Origin: Salminus brasiliensis
Lineage: Eukaryota > Chordata > Actinopteri > Characiformes > Bryconidae
DNA: 64,000 nucleotides
Direction: 5' to 3'
Assembly: GCF_030463535.1 (NCBI RefSeq)
Contig: NC_132894.1
Span: forward strand, 30,389,125 to 30,453,124
Below the pieces are notes generated by a model. That model worked only from the letters and a program-made list of their open reading frames with translations, was not told where the DNA came from and did not search any database. The position numbers and the translations under genes are program-made. Shown here piece by piece: positions 51,486-62,193 of this stretch. Position 1 is the first letter of the stretch, and every line of letters starts with the position of its first letter.

Positions 51486-52022
51486 TATACACAAATACCA
51501 AATTACTTTCTTTACTTTTCTCAGCTTTAGAAAACCAGAGTTAGCCATGTTACAGCACGCCTGTACAGGAACAGATCGGGTTAACAGCCTTGTTTAATCA
51601 TCTGAAAATCGTCACTTTAGTCATGCCACATGTTTCATGCAAATAAGAAATCATTTGAGAACAAAGTCTTGTCATTTACACCCGTTAAAAATTGGATTCA
51701 CTCCTTCTACCTGTTTGATGAAGCTCACTATATAGATTGCGTATTTGGGGAATAACAGGGAGTGATGAGCCGTGATTGTTTTTTTTGTTTTTTTAGAAAC
51801 CCTCGGGTCTATATGTTCGTCTTCCGCCGCCTAGTGGACACAAGGGTGTAGTGCAGAGAGTGGAGTTCAGAGGGAACTTAGGGTTTCCTTTCATTAAAAG
51901 AAAAAAGGAGCATTAAATAAATTTAAGTGACAGGACCTCAAATGAAGCTACTAGGTCAACAAAATTTCGTACTAACCATCTTTGACTATGAAACATCTCA
52001 AATTTTTGTTGAATGCATGTTC

Positions 52023-52129
52023 ATCATAGACCATGTCTCATGTCCAAAAGTAACTAAACGCTTAACATATATGGTGTGTGTTTAGAAGGAGCGTTTAGTT
52101 ACTTTTGGACATGAGACATGGTCTATGAT
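52023..52129. repeat. perfect 39-bp inverted repeat (hairpin, 29-bp loop)
   Basis: The arms at 52,023-52,061 and 52,091-52,129 are exact reverse complements over 39 bp, separated by 29 bp. It lies about 0.5 kb upstream of the rxfp3-like start codon. It could be a very young foldback insertion or a hairpin-forming transcript. There is no obvious target-site duplication. Confidence 0.9.
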
Positions 52130-52454
52130 CATAATATATATATATTATACCAAGGTAAACATGACCCCCAAAGCCACGTCTTAGCGGCATTGGGCTGTGG
52201 AGCAGAGGACTTGGTATTCTGGAGTGATGGACCTTGATTTAGTGCCTCTGGGATGAGGTGGATTGATGTTTGAGACCCAGAACCATTCATGCAGTCACTC
52301 GTGGCTGAACGCAGTCAACAACTTTTTGAATGAAGATGTCCATAATTAGACTGAACGAGAACATTACAGTGACTGACTTGCTGGTTTGAGAGGACGATTG
52401 GTTGCAAACAGTCACCCCTTGCTGTCAACCAAACAATTTCGCCCAATCCTCGCT

Positions 52455-52520
52455 CTTTGTGGGCGGGGCCATGTGCGCAAGTGCTCATAAAGCAGACCGT
52501 CCGTCATCTACACACTGCTG
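52455..52520 (+). promoter_or_regulatory. putative core promoter of the rxfp3-like gene
   Basis: A GGGCGGGGCC GC box lies at 52,461-52,470, and a TATA-like CATAAAG at 52,486-52,492, about 130 bp before the start codon. Spacing suits transcription starting near 52,515. No transcript evidence is visible from sequence. Confidence 0.4.
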
Positions 52521-52617
52521 CTCTTGCTGCTCAGAGAGCCAAATGCAAACGCTGTACCGTGGAAGATGGTTTAGCAGGTGGACAGTTTGAATCACCCTAA
52601 CCCACCTTTGCTTTGCC

Positions 52618-53856
52618 ATGCAGTCAGTGGACACTCCGGTGCTGGCCAAGACGCCTGCTGTGGCGCTGTTGCCGGATAGGATGGTGGACAGCAGCCTGAA
52701 CCAGAGCGGCTGGGCGACGGCGAACAGAAGTTTGGCAGAGCAGCACAAGTTCAGCAGCCTGGAGGACATCGACGTGTCGGCGGACGGCAGCCCCGCGCTG
52801 AGGATCTTTATCTCCACCGTGTACTCGGCCGTGTGCGCCGTGGGGCTGGTGGGCAACCTGCTCGTGTTCTTGCTGATGAAAATCAAGCATGGGCGCAAAA
52901 CCAACGCGGTGAACTTCTTCGTGGTCAACCTGGCCGTCACGGACTTCCAGTTCGTCCTCACGCTGCCCTTCTGGGCTGTTGACACAGCCCTGGACTTCAG
53001 TTGGCCGTTCGGGGACGCCATGTGCAAAATCATCCTGTCGGTGACGGTGATGAACATGTACGCGAGCGTCTTTTTCCTCACGGCCATGAGCATTACGCGC
53101 TATTGGGCTGTGGCCTCCGGGCTGAAGCGCCGTGGCGCGCGCCGCAGCGTGGTTTCCGTCAAGTGGGTGTGCGCCGTGCTGTGGGTTTTGGCCACCGTGG
53201 CCACGGCGCCCACTTCGGTGTTCTCCACCGTGACCGTGGTGGCTGGAGAGAAACTCTGTCTCCTCAGATTCCCTGAGGGACACCACTGGTTGGCTCTGTA
53301 CCACCTCCAGAAGATCCTGGTCGCCTTCATCCTGCCCATGATCATCCTCTCCATCTGCTACCTGCTGCTGCTGCGGTTCATTCGGCGCAGAACCATGAAG
53401 AGCAGCCGTCCAAGGAGGAGGTCCACCGTCACCAAGTCAGTGACTGTGGTGGTGCTCTCCTTCTTCATCTGCTGGATGCCCAACCACGCCATTACTTTGT
53501 GGGGCGTCCTTGTGAAGTTTAACGCGGTTTACTGGGACAAAACATATTATACAGTCCACACCTACGTGTTCCCACTGACCGTGTGTCTCGCTCACACCAA
53601 CAGCTGTTTGAACCCAGTGCTATACTGCCTAATGCGCAGGGAGTTCAGAAAGATGCTGAAGAACCTGTTCTGGCGCTTTTCTTCTCCTGCCGTCTCCAAC
53701 GGAGGCGCAGTCCACCCGGAGCCGGACGACGCGCACGCTCGCATCCCTTTAAACGCCATCCACACCGAGGTCTGTCACATCTCCACCCCTCCCCAAAAAC
53801 TGCAGCCACCTATCCATCCGTGCTCCTGTTATCACAGCGCGCTCTCCGAGCAGTGA
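52618..53856 (+). CDS. rxfp3-like: relaxin-3/INSL5 receptor family GPCR (RXFP3/RXFP4-like), intronless
   Basis: A single 412-residue open frame encodes a complete class A GPCR. TM1 is about 61-86 with GN80, TM2 about 97-121 with NLAVTD109, then FWAVDTALDFSWPFG. TM3 starts at C136, which would disulfide-bond to C214 in ECL2. TRY (160-162) replaces DRY, as in RXFP3. TM4 is about 180-202, TM5 about 233-255, TM6 with CWMP (285-288), TM7 about 316-339 with NPVLY (332-336). The N-terminus has two N-glycosylation sequons (N28, N36). In the family these receptors couple to Gi and bind relaxin-3 or INSL5. Segments such as LWGVLVKF and AVDTALDFSWPFG resemble RXFP4 as much as RXFP3, so this may be a teleost rxfp3.2/rxfp4-type paralogue. 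The start could also be Met22. Single-exon coding is normal for this family. Confidence 0.93.
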   Translation: MQSVDTPVLAKTPAVALLPDRMVDSSLNQSGWATANRSLAEQHKFSSLEDIDVSADGSPALRIFISTVYSAVCAVGLVGNLLVFLLMKIKHGRKTNAVNFFVVNLAVTDFQFVLTLPFWAVDTALDFSWPFGDAMCKIILSVTVMNMYASVFFLTAMSITRYWAVASGLKRRGARRSVVSVKWVCAVLWVLATVATAPTSVFSTVTVVAGEKLCLLRFPEGHHWLALYHLQKILVAFILPMIILSICYLLLLRFIRRRTMKSSRPRRRSTVTKSVTVVVLSFFICWMPNHAITLWGVLVKFNAVYWDKTYYTVHTYVFPLTVCLAHTNSCLNPVLYCLMRREFRKMLKNLFWRFSSPAVSNGGAVHPEPDDAHARIPLNAIHTEVCHISTPPQKLQPPIHPCSCYHSALSEQ

Positions 53857-53989
53857 TTACCGGTCCCCCGAATATCGCGCAAAAAACAGATATGTCGATA
53901 CTTTCATGCTTTATCGGACGTGTTTTCTCTCATGCTGGTGATACAAGTCTTGATGTGGATTGGTCGAATGCTTGGTTTGTTAGTTCTTG

Positions 53990-54790
53990 TTATTGGATTT
54001 ATTTATTTGTACATTCAGAGGGTTCTTCGTATCAGATAGGGTTGTGCAAATGCTGGCGTTGAAAGTCCTGCTGTCCTGTTTGTTTATATTTGTATTCATT
54101 TTCTGTTTGTTTGTTAGTGGTCTTTATTGGATTTGGTTGTACACATGTTGATTATAGGTGCCCTCTTCTCTTCTTTTTTTTATTTTTTAATTGTTTGTTT
54201 GATATTTTATTATCAAACAGATCTTTGTGGGTCTGTTCAAAGACCACCCATTCTGGATTAAGTAATGAATTTATTTATTGAGTCATTTATTTGTCAAATA
54301 GATGGTCCTATTGGATCTAGTTGCCCAAATGTTGATTAAGTGAGACGTTCTGGATGTATTTATTTGTTTGTTTATGTTAATGTATTATATTAAGGGGTTC
54401 TTCACATCAGATCATATCACATCGGTTGCCCAGATGTTTATAATAAGTGCCCCTTCAGGATTTATTTATTTATTTAATTATTTTAAAGCGATTTTTTGCA
54501 GGACTTGGTTGTCCAGATGTCGATTATCTTTGTCCCCTTTTGTTCGTTTGTATGTTTGTTTCCTTGTTTATTATAAATAATGGGGGTGCTTAATTTGATC
54601 TGTTTGTCCAACTGTTGATTACAGGTGGCCCTTTCTGGTGTTTGTTTATTTAATTGTTTGTTTATTTGTTTTTTGTAATAAATGAAGGGGTTCCTTATTG
54701 GGTCTGTTTATCTAAATGTTGTTAAGAAGTATCTCCTTCTGTATTTGTTTGCCTATTTGCTTGTTCTAAATTAAGGCCCTTGTAGGACAT
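53990..54790 (+). repeat. diverged ~95-bp tandem repeat 3' of the rxfp3-like gene
   Basis: About eight units recur every 88-102 bp. Each has a core like GTTGxCCAxATGTTGATTA, then a GTGCCC-type stretch and a T-rich TTTGTTTATTT tail. Cores start near 54,036, 54,127, 54,226 (partial), 54,314, 54,412, 54,503, 54,597 and 54,699. The units are well diverged, so the array is old. It probably lies in the 3' UTR or just beyond it. An AATAAA occurs at about 54,677. Confidence 0.7.
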
Positions 54791-56468
54791 TCATTAATGT
54801 ATTTTTGTTTGTTTCGTTATTTATGAATGTATTCTTTTATTGTTTTTTTTACCTCCCCCTGAAAACCAGTTCTGAAGGATGGAACTCTGCTTGGCATCTT
54901 GATAAAGCTTCTTGATGAATTTAAATAAGGTATTTTGTTTTGTGTCTCCATCCGTGCGCTTATCCGTGCAATATAGCCCCCGCTAATCTCTCAGTGCTGT
55001 TCCTCAACAACATAATTCAGTTTATGTTCAGCCTGTAAATATAAACAAAAATATTGCAGCACCTGTTTCAGTGTTATGCTGGACTGGAGTTTAAATTTAT
55101 TGAACGGAATCTGCTATAATGCTGTGTGCGTGTGTGTGAGTGTGTGTGTGTGAGAGAGAGATAAAGTGGTGACAAATATTTCTTTACAAACAAGTCATCT
55201 CTACCGTATGTTCCACTTTTCTTTTGCCATAATAAAAAATATATTTTACAAAACGACAAAACTCTAAGCCATTTTAATTTCACTTGATCACGGTGTAATC
55301 TTTTTAACGTACACTGAAATTATCCACATGCTTGAGATATGGAAATAATTCAAGTATAACACATACAGTTTGGAGAATTTGCAATGCAATGTAATCACCA
55401 ATTGAACCAGAAGCTCTAGACCAAAAGCCTTTACCGAGTAAACATATACTCATGAGATCATGAAGGGGATTCTTCATTAAGCAATGTTTATTAAATTATT
55501 TATATATAAAGTATACAACACATTTTAGATAAGTCAATAACGTATACACATTGCTTTTGTCCTGTGTGTAAGAACAGAGATTTGAACTATTCGTTATTTT
55601 AACTCCATTTTAACTTCCATTCGCTCAATTCACGGAAGAGACAGTTTTGATTCTTTTTACTTGTTGGAAACATTCAATTCTAGGTGAAAAAGAAATTGAC
55701 CCCCTCTAGCTACTGCATCAGCCAGTTAACCTGATTCAATCGACGGTTCGGTTCAATTTCTAAATTCCACCACAGCAACGTAAAACACTCGTCGTACATC
55801 ATCACAAACGCTTCTTCTAATATTTATGTGAAGAGTGGCACAACCAGTTATTAGGCTTAGGTGAACTTATTTGCGCATTATTGAGTCAAACACTACAAAC
55901 TATTCATGATGTTTTTGCCAGATCATGTCAGTTATTTAAAACATGTTTTTGAAATGGTCATCTGATCTTCAGTTTTGAGTAATTTGATATCACTTCATAC
56001 ATAGATAAGGAAATCCTGGCAACCTTCCCAGCAAAGATGGCCGCCAAGTGAACAACCTTGCCTATAAAAAACTTTATTCTTTCATAAATGACTGGACATT
56101 TAAAAGCTGCAATGAGTGTATACTTGTTTTGTCTGTGTCTTTACTTCAAAATTAATTGCATATTATGAGACATTTCAATTTAAAGAATACGCAAAAAAAG
56201 GCAGTGGGATCGATCATCTATCTTTGTTAGGCGTTCAAGTGTGTTTCCTCTGCTTGCTATAGCAATCTCCTACTCCCGCAAATACATAATAAGTGTGGAA
56301 ATTTGTCTATAGACCTATTATATAGACAAAATATGATAAACTGATGCAATGACAAAGAGATATTCGTATGTGGTACACTTCATTTGACCATGGCAGTGAA
56401 ATGTTCATCTTAGCTTTGGTCTTCGATAAGCATGGTCGAACAAGTACCTTCCTAGAACATTTAACCTT
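54791..56468. other. spacer between the rxfp3-like gene and the tRNA array
   Basis: AT-rich. It contains a TG/GA microsatellite at about 55,123-55,162. No gene is recognisable. Confidence 0.75.
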
Positions 56469-56830
56469 AACTGTCATTTTGTTTTTCTTGCTGTTCTATA
56501 CACAACGCTGTCAACTCAAGTAGTGACTTTTCTTACTTCTAAGTGCAAACGTTTCACACAGTCTGGCCAAGACATTGTACAAACAATCATGATCTGAATT
56601 TGGCTTGTTAACGTGTCACACACAATAAAACACAAACACAGTTGGCCACTGGTATAGACAGTACAGACCGACAAATTGCATGACAACTTGCCAGGGTGGC
56701 ACAGGGGTTCCTAAAACTGCTTGTTTTTCCAATGGGCGGCAGCAATCCTGCCCAAATGTGCGTGTGTATATACTTAATCTGACTGTGGTGTTGTATATAT
56801 CATCCTTACCAAGAGCCTACCTAAAACTTC

Positions 56831-56923
56831 TGCTCCAGGTGAGGCCTGAACTCACAACCTCGACATAGCGTCACCTGTACTGCTGTATAAGTACCGCGTG
56901 TTGACCGATTGCGCCACTGGAGC
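56831..56923 (-). pseudogene. tRNA-Ile(UAU), probably dead copy (array module A)
   Basis: This 93-nt copy keeps the acceptor stem, the TAT anticodon loop and a 19-nt intron. The T-loop is changed from TTCGAGC to TTCAGGC, which damages the B box. The 3' D-stem strand reads ACAC instead of GCGC, breaking pairing, and one anticodon-stem base is also changed. A TTTT terminator is present downstream on the minus strand. Confidence 0.65.
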
Positions 56924-57277
56924 TCCACAAAACTTTAATTTTTGCTTTAATGCTTTAATTATCTGATATCCAGAGCGTTTTATTCTTTCCAAAACTCTGC
57001 ATACTTGTGCACAAACTAGCACTTGTTTGTCATGCTTTTCTCCACGAAACATTAGCAACTCAAGTAAAGAAATATCTCAATCTCAATTACAAGTGCAAAA
57101 ATATCACCTACCAGGACATTGTACACAAAAGCAGCGCCTGTTTTTGGCCTGTAACGATACTACAGTGCCTACCATCCCGTCCGAGTGCTTTTACACCTAA
57201 TCTGACTGTTGTAGTGCAATTCTCCTCTTAGCCAAAGTCTGTAATCAGCGTGCTATACCAAGAGCCCACCAAACATG

Positions 57278-57370
57278 TGCTCCAGGTGAGGCTGGAAGTC
57301 ACAACCTTGGCAAGGCTCAATTTGTACTGCAGTATACGTTCAGCAATGTGACCGACTGCATCACTGGAGT
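57278..57370 (-). pseudogene. tRNA-Ile(UAU) pseudogene (module B)
   Basis: It is the same 93-nt length and keeps the 3' acceptor strand, but the CTTATA anticodon loop is lost, the T-loop reads TTCCAGC, and the D arm and acceptor 5' end are mutated. It has no TTTT terminator just downstream, unlike the intact copies. Confidence 0.85.
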
Positions 57371-58072
57371 TCAGCGGGTTAGTTATTAGCCGGATTTCCT
57401 GAGCATATAATTATTCTATCATATCTGCATACTGGTGAGCACAATTGTCCACTGTGAAAAAACAACATCTCCTAAATATTTCGAAAACATTTTTTTATTT
57501 GAGCAGCAATTAAAATACAAGAGGCGGGTATGATCACAATTCATTCAATAAAACGTTGATTTTCACCTAAAATAGTTCTTTCCTTTTCTGTTTTTTTTTT
57601 GTTTGTTTTTTTGATGAAATGCTGAGGGTTTTTATTTATCACTGTGATTCCTTCGTCCAACAGTTTCCTTACCTGACGATTCTTTGTCATTTATAGGCGT
57701 GGTTTATGGTAATGGGATGGTCATTCTAAAAAGCCGTCACCCGCGGCCGGTTAACAAATTCTTGACTTAAATACTCTCCACTAATAAATCATATGTTTAT
57801 GCAGCGTCCATGACTTCGTTGGAAAGTTTTTGGGCAAGAGCAATCTCTTGCCGGAATAGAAATCCAGTTCTACTCGTAATTTACCCGCAGCTTAATCATG
57901 ATTTTAGGTAGGTTTCTTGAATGAAGCCGACCGTTTGTAAGCAGGCTCTCAATGCTGCAACGATGGAAGTACACCATATTTGAAGGTAAACTTATCTCCG
58001 CCTCCTCAATGCCCATCTTGAACAGCATGGAGATGTTAAGGGTGCTCCAACAACACGTGCACCAAAAGCACA

Positions 58073-58165
58073 TGCTCCAGGTGAGGCTCGAACTCACAAC
58101 CTCGGCATAGCTTCACCTGTACTGCTGTATAAGTACCGCGCGCTGACCGATTGCGCTACTGGAGC
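58073..58165 (-). tRNA. tRNA-Ile(UAU) with 19-nt intron (module C)
   Basis: On the minus strand it reads GCTCCAG (acceptor), TAGCGC (A box), a D arm with perfect GCGC/GCGC pairing, anticodon stem CGGTA, loop CTTATA (anticodon UAU), a 19-nt intron starting CAGCAGTAC, then ATGCCG, the T arm GTGAG-TTCGAGC-CTCAC, and CTGGAGC plus discriminator A. The acceptor pairing is perfect. The intron sits after nucleotide 37, the canonical place, and tRNA-Ile(UAU) is one of the animal tRNAs that normally carries an intron. It decodes the AUA codon. A TTTT run follows within about 8 nt as a Pol III terminator. Confidence 0.93.
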
Positions 58166-58611
58166 TCCGCAGAAGAGCTTTTAAACCTGATTTTTAGAGC
58201 GTTTAATTTTTCCACAGGTTCTGCATCCTGGTGCACAAATTAACTGTAATTTAGTTTTTCTTGCTGTTCTATAAACAACACTGTCAACTCAAGTAGTGAC
58301 TTTTCTTACTTCTAAGTGCAAACGTTTCACACAGTCTGGCCAAGACATTGTACAAACAATCATGATCTGAATTTGGCTTGTTAACGTGTCACACGCAAAA
58401 AAAAAAACACAGCTGGCCACTGGTATAGACAGTACAGACCGACAAATTGCATGACAACTTGCCGGGGTGGCACAGGGGTTCCTAAAACTGTTTGTGTTTC
58501 CAATGGGCGGCAGCAATCCTGCCCGAATGTGCGTTTGCGTATATACTTAATTTGACTGTGGTGTTGTATATATCAACCTATAGGTCTTACCAAGAGCCTA
58601 CCTAAAACTTC

Positions 58612-58704
58612 TGCTCCAGGTGAGGCTCGAACTCACAACCTCGGCATGGCTTCACCTGTACTGCTGTATAAGTACCGCGCGCTGACCGATTGCGCTACTG
58701 GAGC
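58612..58704 (-). tRNA. tRNA-Ile(UAU) with intron (module D)
   Basis: It has the same 93-nt architecture as module C, with perfect acceptor, D and T stems and TAT anticodon. The intron differs from C by one base at its 3' end (AAGCC for AAGCT). The downstream terminator is AGTTTTAGG. Confidence 0.92.
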
Positions 58705-59035
58705 TCCACAAAAATGCTTTAATCATCTGATGTCCAGAGCGTTTTATTCTTTCCAAAACTCTGAATATTTGTGCACAAACTAGCTCTTTTTTGTCATGTT
58801 TTTCTCCACGAAACATTAGCAACTCAAGTAAAGAAATATCTCAATTACAATTGCAAAAATATCACCTACCAGGACATTGTAAACAAAAGCAGCGCCTGTT
58901 TTTGGCCTGTAACGATACTACAGTGCCGGCCATCCCGTCCGAGTGCTTTTACACCTAATCTGACTGTTGTAGTGCAATTCTCCTCTTAGCCAAAGTCTGT
59001 AATCAGCGTGCTATACCAAGAGCCCACCAAACATG

Positions 59036-59128
59036 TGCTCCAGGTGAGCCTGGAAGTCACAACCTTGGCAAGGCTCAATTTGTACTGCAGTATACGTTCA
59101 GCAATGTGACCGACTGCATCACTGGAGT
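59036..59128 (-). pseudogene. tRNA-Ile(UAU) pseudogene (module E)
   Basis: Near-copy of module B with the same loss of the CTTATA loop and one further T-arm change (AGCCTGG for AGGCTGG on the plus strand). No terminator is present. It sits in the equivalent place in unit 2 as B does in unit 1, so it was already dead before that duplication. Confidence 0.85.
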
Positions 59129-59829
59129 TCAGCGGGTCAGTTATTAGCCGGATTTCCTGAACATATAATTATTCTATCATATCTGCATACTGGTGAGCAC
59201 AATTGTCCACTGTGAAAAAACAACATCTCCTAAATATTTCGAAAACATTTTTTTATTTGAGCAGCAAATCTATAGAATTAAAATACAAGAGGTGGGTATG
59301 ATCACAATTCATTCAATAAAACGTTGATTTTCACCTAAAATAGTTCTTTCCTTTTCTGTTTGTTTTTTTGTTGAAATGCTGAGGGTTTTTATTTATTACT
59401 GTGATTCCTTCGTCCAACAGTTTCCTTACCTGACGATTCTTTGTCATTTATAGGCGTGGTTTATGGTAATTGGATGGTCATTCTAAAAAGCCGTCACCTG
59501 CGGCCGGTTAACAAATTCTTGACTTAAATACTCTCTACTAATAAATCATATATTTATGCAGCGTCCATGACTTCGTTGGAAAGTTTTTGGACAAGAGCAA
59601 TCTCTTGCCGGAATGGAAATCCAGTTCTACACGGAATTTACCCGCAGCTTAATCATGATTTTAGGGAGGTTTCTTGAATGAAGCCGACCGTTTGTAAGCA
59701 GGCTCTCAATGCTGCAACGATAGAAGTACACCATATTTGAAGATAAACGTATCTCCGCCTCCTCAATGCCCATCTTGAACAGCATGGAGATGTTAAGGGT
59801 GCTCCAACAACACGTGCACCAAAAGCACA

Positions 59830-59922
59830 TGCTCCAGGTGAGGCTCGAACTCACAACCTCGGCATAGCTTCACCTGTACTGCTGTATAAGTACCGCGCGC
59901 TGACCGATTGCGCTACTGGAGC
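59830..59922 (-). tRNA. tRNA-Ile(UAU) with intron (module F)
   Basis: Identical to module C over the tRNA by eye, including the intron. It has intact A and B boxes, perfect stems and a TTTT terminator downstream. Confidence 0.93.
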
Positions 59923-60371
59923 TCCGCGGAAGAGATTTTAAACCTGATTTTTAGAGCGTTTAATCTTTCCACAGGTTCTGCATCCTGGTGCACAAATGAA
60001 CTGTAATTTTGTTTTTCTTGCTGTTCTATATAGACAACGCTGTCAACTCAAGTAGTAACTTTTCTTACTTCTAAGTGCAAACGTTTCACACAGTCTGGCC
60101 AAGACATTGTACAAACAATCATGATCTGAATTTGGCTTGTTAACGTGTCACACACAAAAAAAACAAACACAGTTGGCCACTGGTATAGACAGTACAGACC
60201 GACAAATTGCATGACAACTTGCCGGGGTGGCACAGGGGTTCCTAAAACTGCTTGTGTTTCCAATGGGCGGCAGCAATCCTGCCCAAATGTGCGTGTGCGT
60301 ATATACTTAATCTGACTGTGGTGTTGTATATATCAACCTATAGGTCTTACCAAGAGCCTACCTAAAACTTC

Positions 60372-60464
60372 TGCTCCAGGTGAGGCTCGAACTCACAACC
60401 TCGGCATAGCTTCACAAGCACTGCTGTATAAGTACCGCGCGCTGACCGATTGCGCCACTGGAGC
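60372..60464 (-). tRNA. tRNA-Ile(UAU) with variant intron (module G)
   Basis: The mature part is intact, with A box TGGCGC. The intron differs in its middle (CAGCAGTGCTTGTG rather than CAGCAGTACAGGTG), while its length stays 19 nt. Terminator TTTT follows. Confidence 0.92.
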
Positions 60465-61011
60465 TCCACAAAACTACTTTAATCATCTGATGTCCAGAGC
60501 GTTTTATTCTTTCCAAAACTCTGCATACTTGTGCACAAACTAGCACTTGTTTGTCATGCTTTTCTCCACGAAACATTAGCAACTCAAGTAAAGAAATATC
60601 TCAATTACAAGTGCAAAAATATCACCTACCAGGACATTGTACACAAAAGCAGCGCCTGTTTTTGGCCTGTAACGATACTACAGTGCCGGCCATCCCGTCC
60701 GAGTGCTTTTACACCTAATCTGACTGTTGTAGTGCAATTCTCCTCTTAGCCAAAGTCTTTAATAAGCGTGCTATACCAAGAGCCCACCAAACATGTGGAA
60801 ATCCAGTTCTACTCGGAATGTAACAGCAGTTTAATCATGATTTTAGGGAGGTTTCTTGAATGAAGCCGACCGTTTGTAAGCAGGCTCTCAATGCTGCAAC
60901 GATGGAAGTACACCATATTTGAAGGTAAACTTATCTCCGCCTCCTCAATGCCCATCTTGAACAGCATGGAGATGTTAAGGGTGCTCCAACAACACGTGCC
61001 CCAAAAGCACA

Positions 61012-61104
61012 TGCTCCAGGTGAGGCTCGAACTCACAACCTCGGCATGGCTTCACAAGCACTGCTGTATAAGTATCGCGCGCTGACCGATTGCGCCACTG
61101 GAGC
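61012..61104 (-). tRNA. tRNA-Ile(UAU), anticodon-stem variant (module H)
   Basis: It has an intact acceptor, D arm, T arm and TAT anticodon, but the 5' anticodon stem reads CGATA instead of CGGTA. This makes an A-C mismatch against TGCCG. The intron is the G-type middle with an AAGCC end. Terminator is present. It may be a weaker or unused copy. Confidence 0.8.
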
Positions 61105-61652
61105 TCCACAAAACTGCTTTAATCATCTGATGTCAAGAGCGTTTTATTCTTTCCAAAACTCTGCATACTTGTGCACAAACTAGCACTTGTTTGACATGCT
61201 TTTCTCCACGAAACATTAGCAACTCAAGTAAAGAAATAACTCAATTACAAGTGCAAAAATATCACCTACCAGGACACTGTACACAAAAGCAGCGCCTGTT
61301 TTTGGCCTGTAACGATACTACAGTGCCGACCATCCCGTCCGAGTGCTTTTACACCTAATCTGACTGTTGTAGTGAAATTCTCCTCTTAGCCAAAGTCTTC
61401 AATAAGCGTGCTATACCAAGAGCCCACCAAAGTTTTTTGTAATCCAGTTCTACTCGGAATTTACCCGCAGCTTAATCATGATTTTAGGGAGGTTTCTTGG
61501 ATGAAGCCGACCGTTTGTAAGCAGGCTCTCAATGCTGCAACGATAGAAGTACACCATATTTGAAGGTAAACTTATCTCCGCCTCCTCAATGCCCACCTTG
61601 AACAGCATGGAGATGTTAAGGGTGCTCCAACAACACGTGCACCAAAAGCACA

Positions 61653-61745
61653 TGCTCCAGGTGAGGCTCGAACTCACAACCTCGGCATAGCTTCACCTGT
61701 ACTGCTGTATAAGTACCGCGCGCTGACCGATTGCGCTACTGGAGC
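61653..61745 (-). tRNA. tRNA-Ile(UAU) with intron (module I)
   Basis: The sequence matches module C over the tRNA, with perfect stems, TAT anticodon and 19-nt intron. A TTTT terminator lies downstream on the minus strand. Confidence 0.93.
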
Positions 61746-62193
61746 TCCGCGAAAGAGCTTTTAAACCTGAATTTTAGAGCGTTTCATTTTTCCACAGGTT
61801 CTGCATCCTGGTGCACAAATGAACTGTAATTTTGTTTTTCTTGCTGTTCTATACACACCGCTGTCAACTCAAGTAGTGACTTTTCTTACTTCTAAGTGCA
61901 AACGTTTCACACAGTCTGGCCAAGACATTGTACAAACAATCATGATCTGAATTTGGCTTGTTAACGTGTCACACACAATAAAACACAAACACAGTTGGCA
62001 ACTGGTATAGACAGTACAGACCGACAAATTGCATGACAACTTGCCGGGGTGGCACAGGGGTTCCTAAAACTGCTTGTGTTTCCAATGGGCGGCAGCAATC
62101 CTGCCCAAATGTGCGTGTGCGTATATACTTAATCTGACTGTGGTGTTGTATATATCAACCTATAGGTCTTACCAAGAGCCTACCTAAAACTTC

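Larger units (their letters stand above)
49141..52454. other. intergenic region between the divergent genes
   Basis: Holds a minisatellite-like array (49,407-49,595), a Tc1-like 3' end (51,070-51,485) and the 39-bp hairpin listed separately. Two diverged stretches at about 49,975-50,050 and 50,360-50,420 repeat 49,255-49,300 (TATTTCACC(A/G)GTTCTGGGG). Confidence 0.7.
60180..62001. repeat. 1,822-bp unit, first copy of an apparently exact tandem duplication
   Basis: From about 60,180 this sequence recurs 1,822 bp downstream with no difference at any place I compared by eye, including all three tRNAs and the spacers. Just before 60,180 the two copies differ (GGCCACTGG versus GGCAACTGG and poly-A differences), which sets the left limit of the identical block. 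Confidence 0.8.

Noticed and set aside
52624-53304. 226-codon open frame antisense to the receptor gene (and a 202-codon one at 52,485-53,093)
   Set aside because: They are shadows of the GC-rich receptor coding sequence. The composition (His, Gly, Arg rich) is what the reverse frame of a GPCR gives.
53583-54062. 159-codon plus-strand frame overlapping the receptor's 3' end
   Set aside because: Out-of-frame reading of the receptor C-terminus continuing into the 3' region. No independent support.
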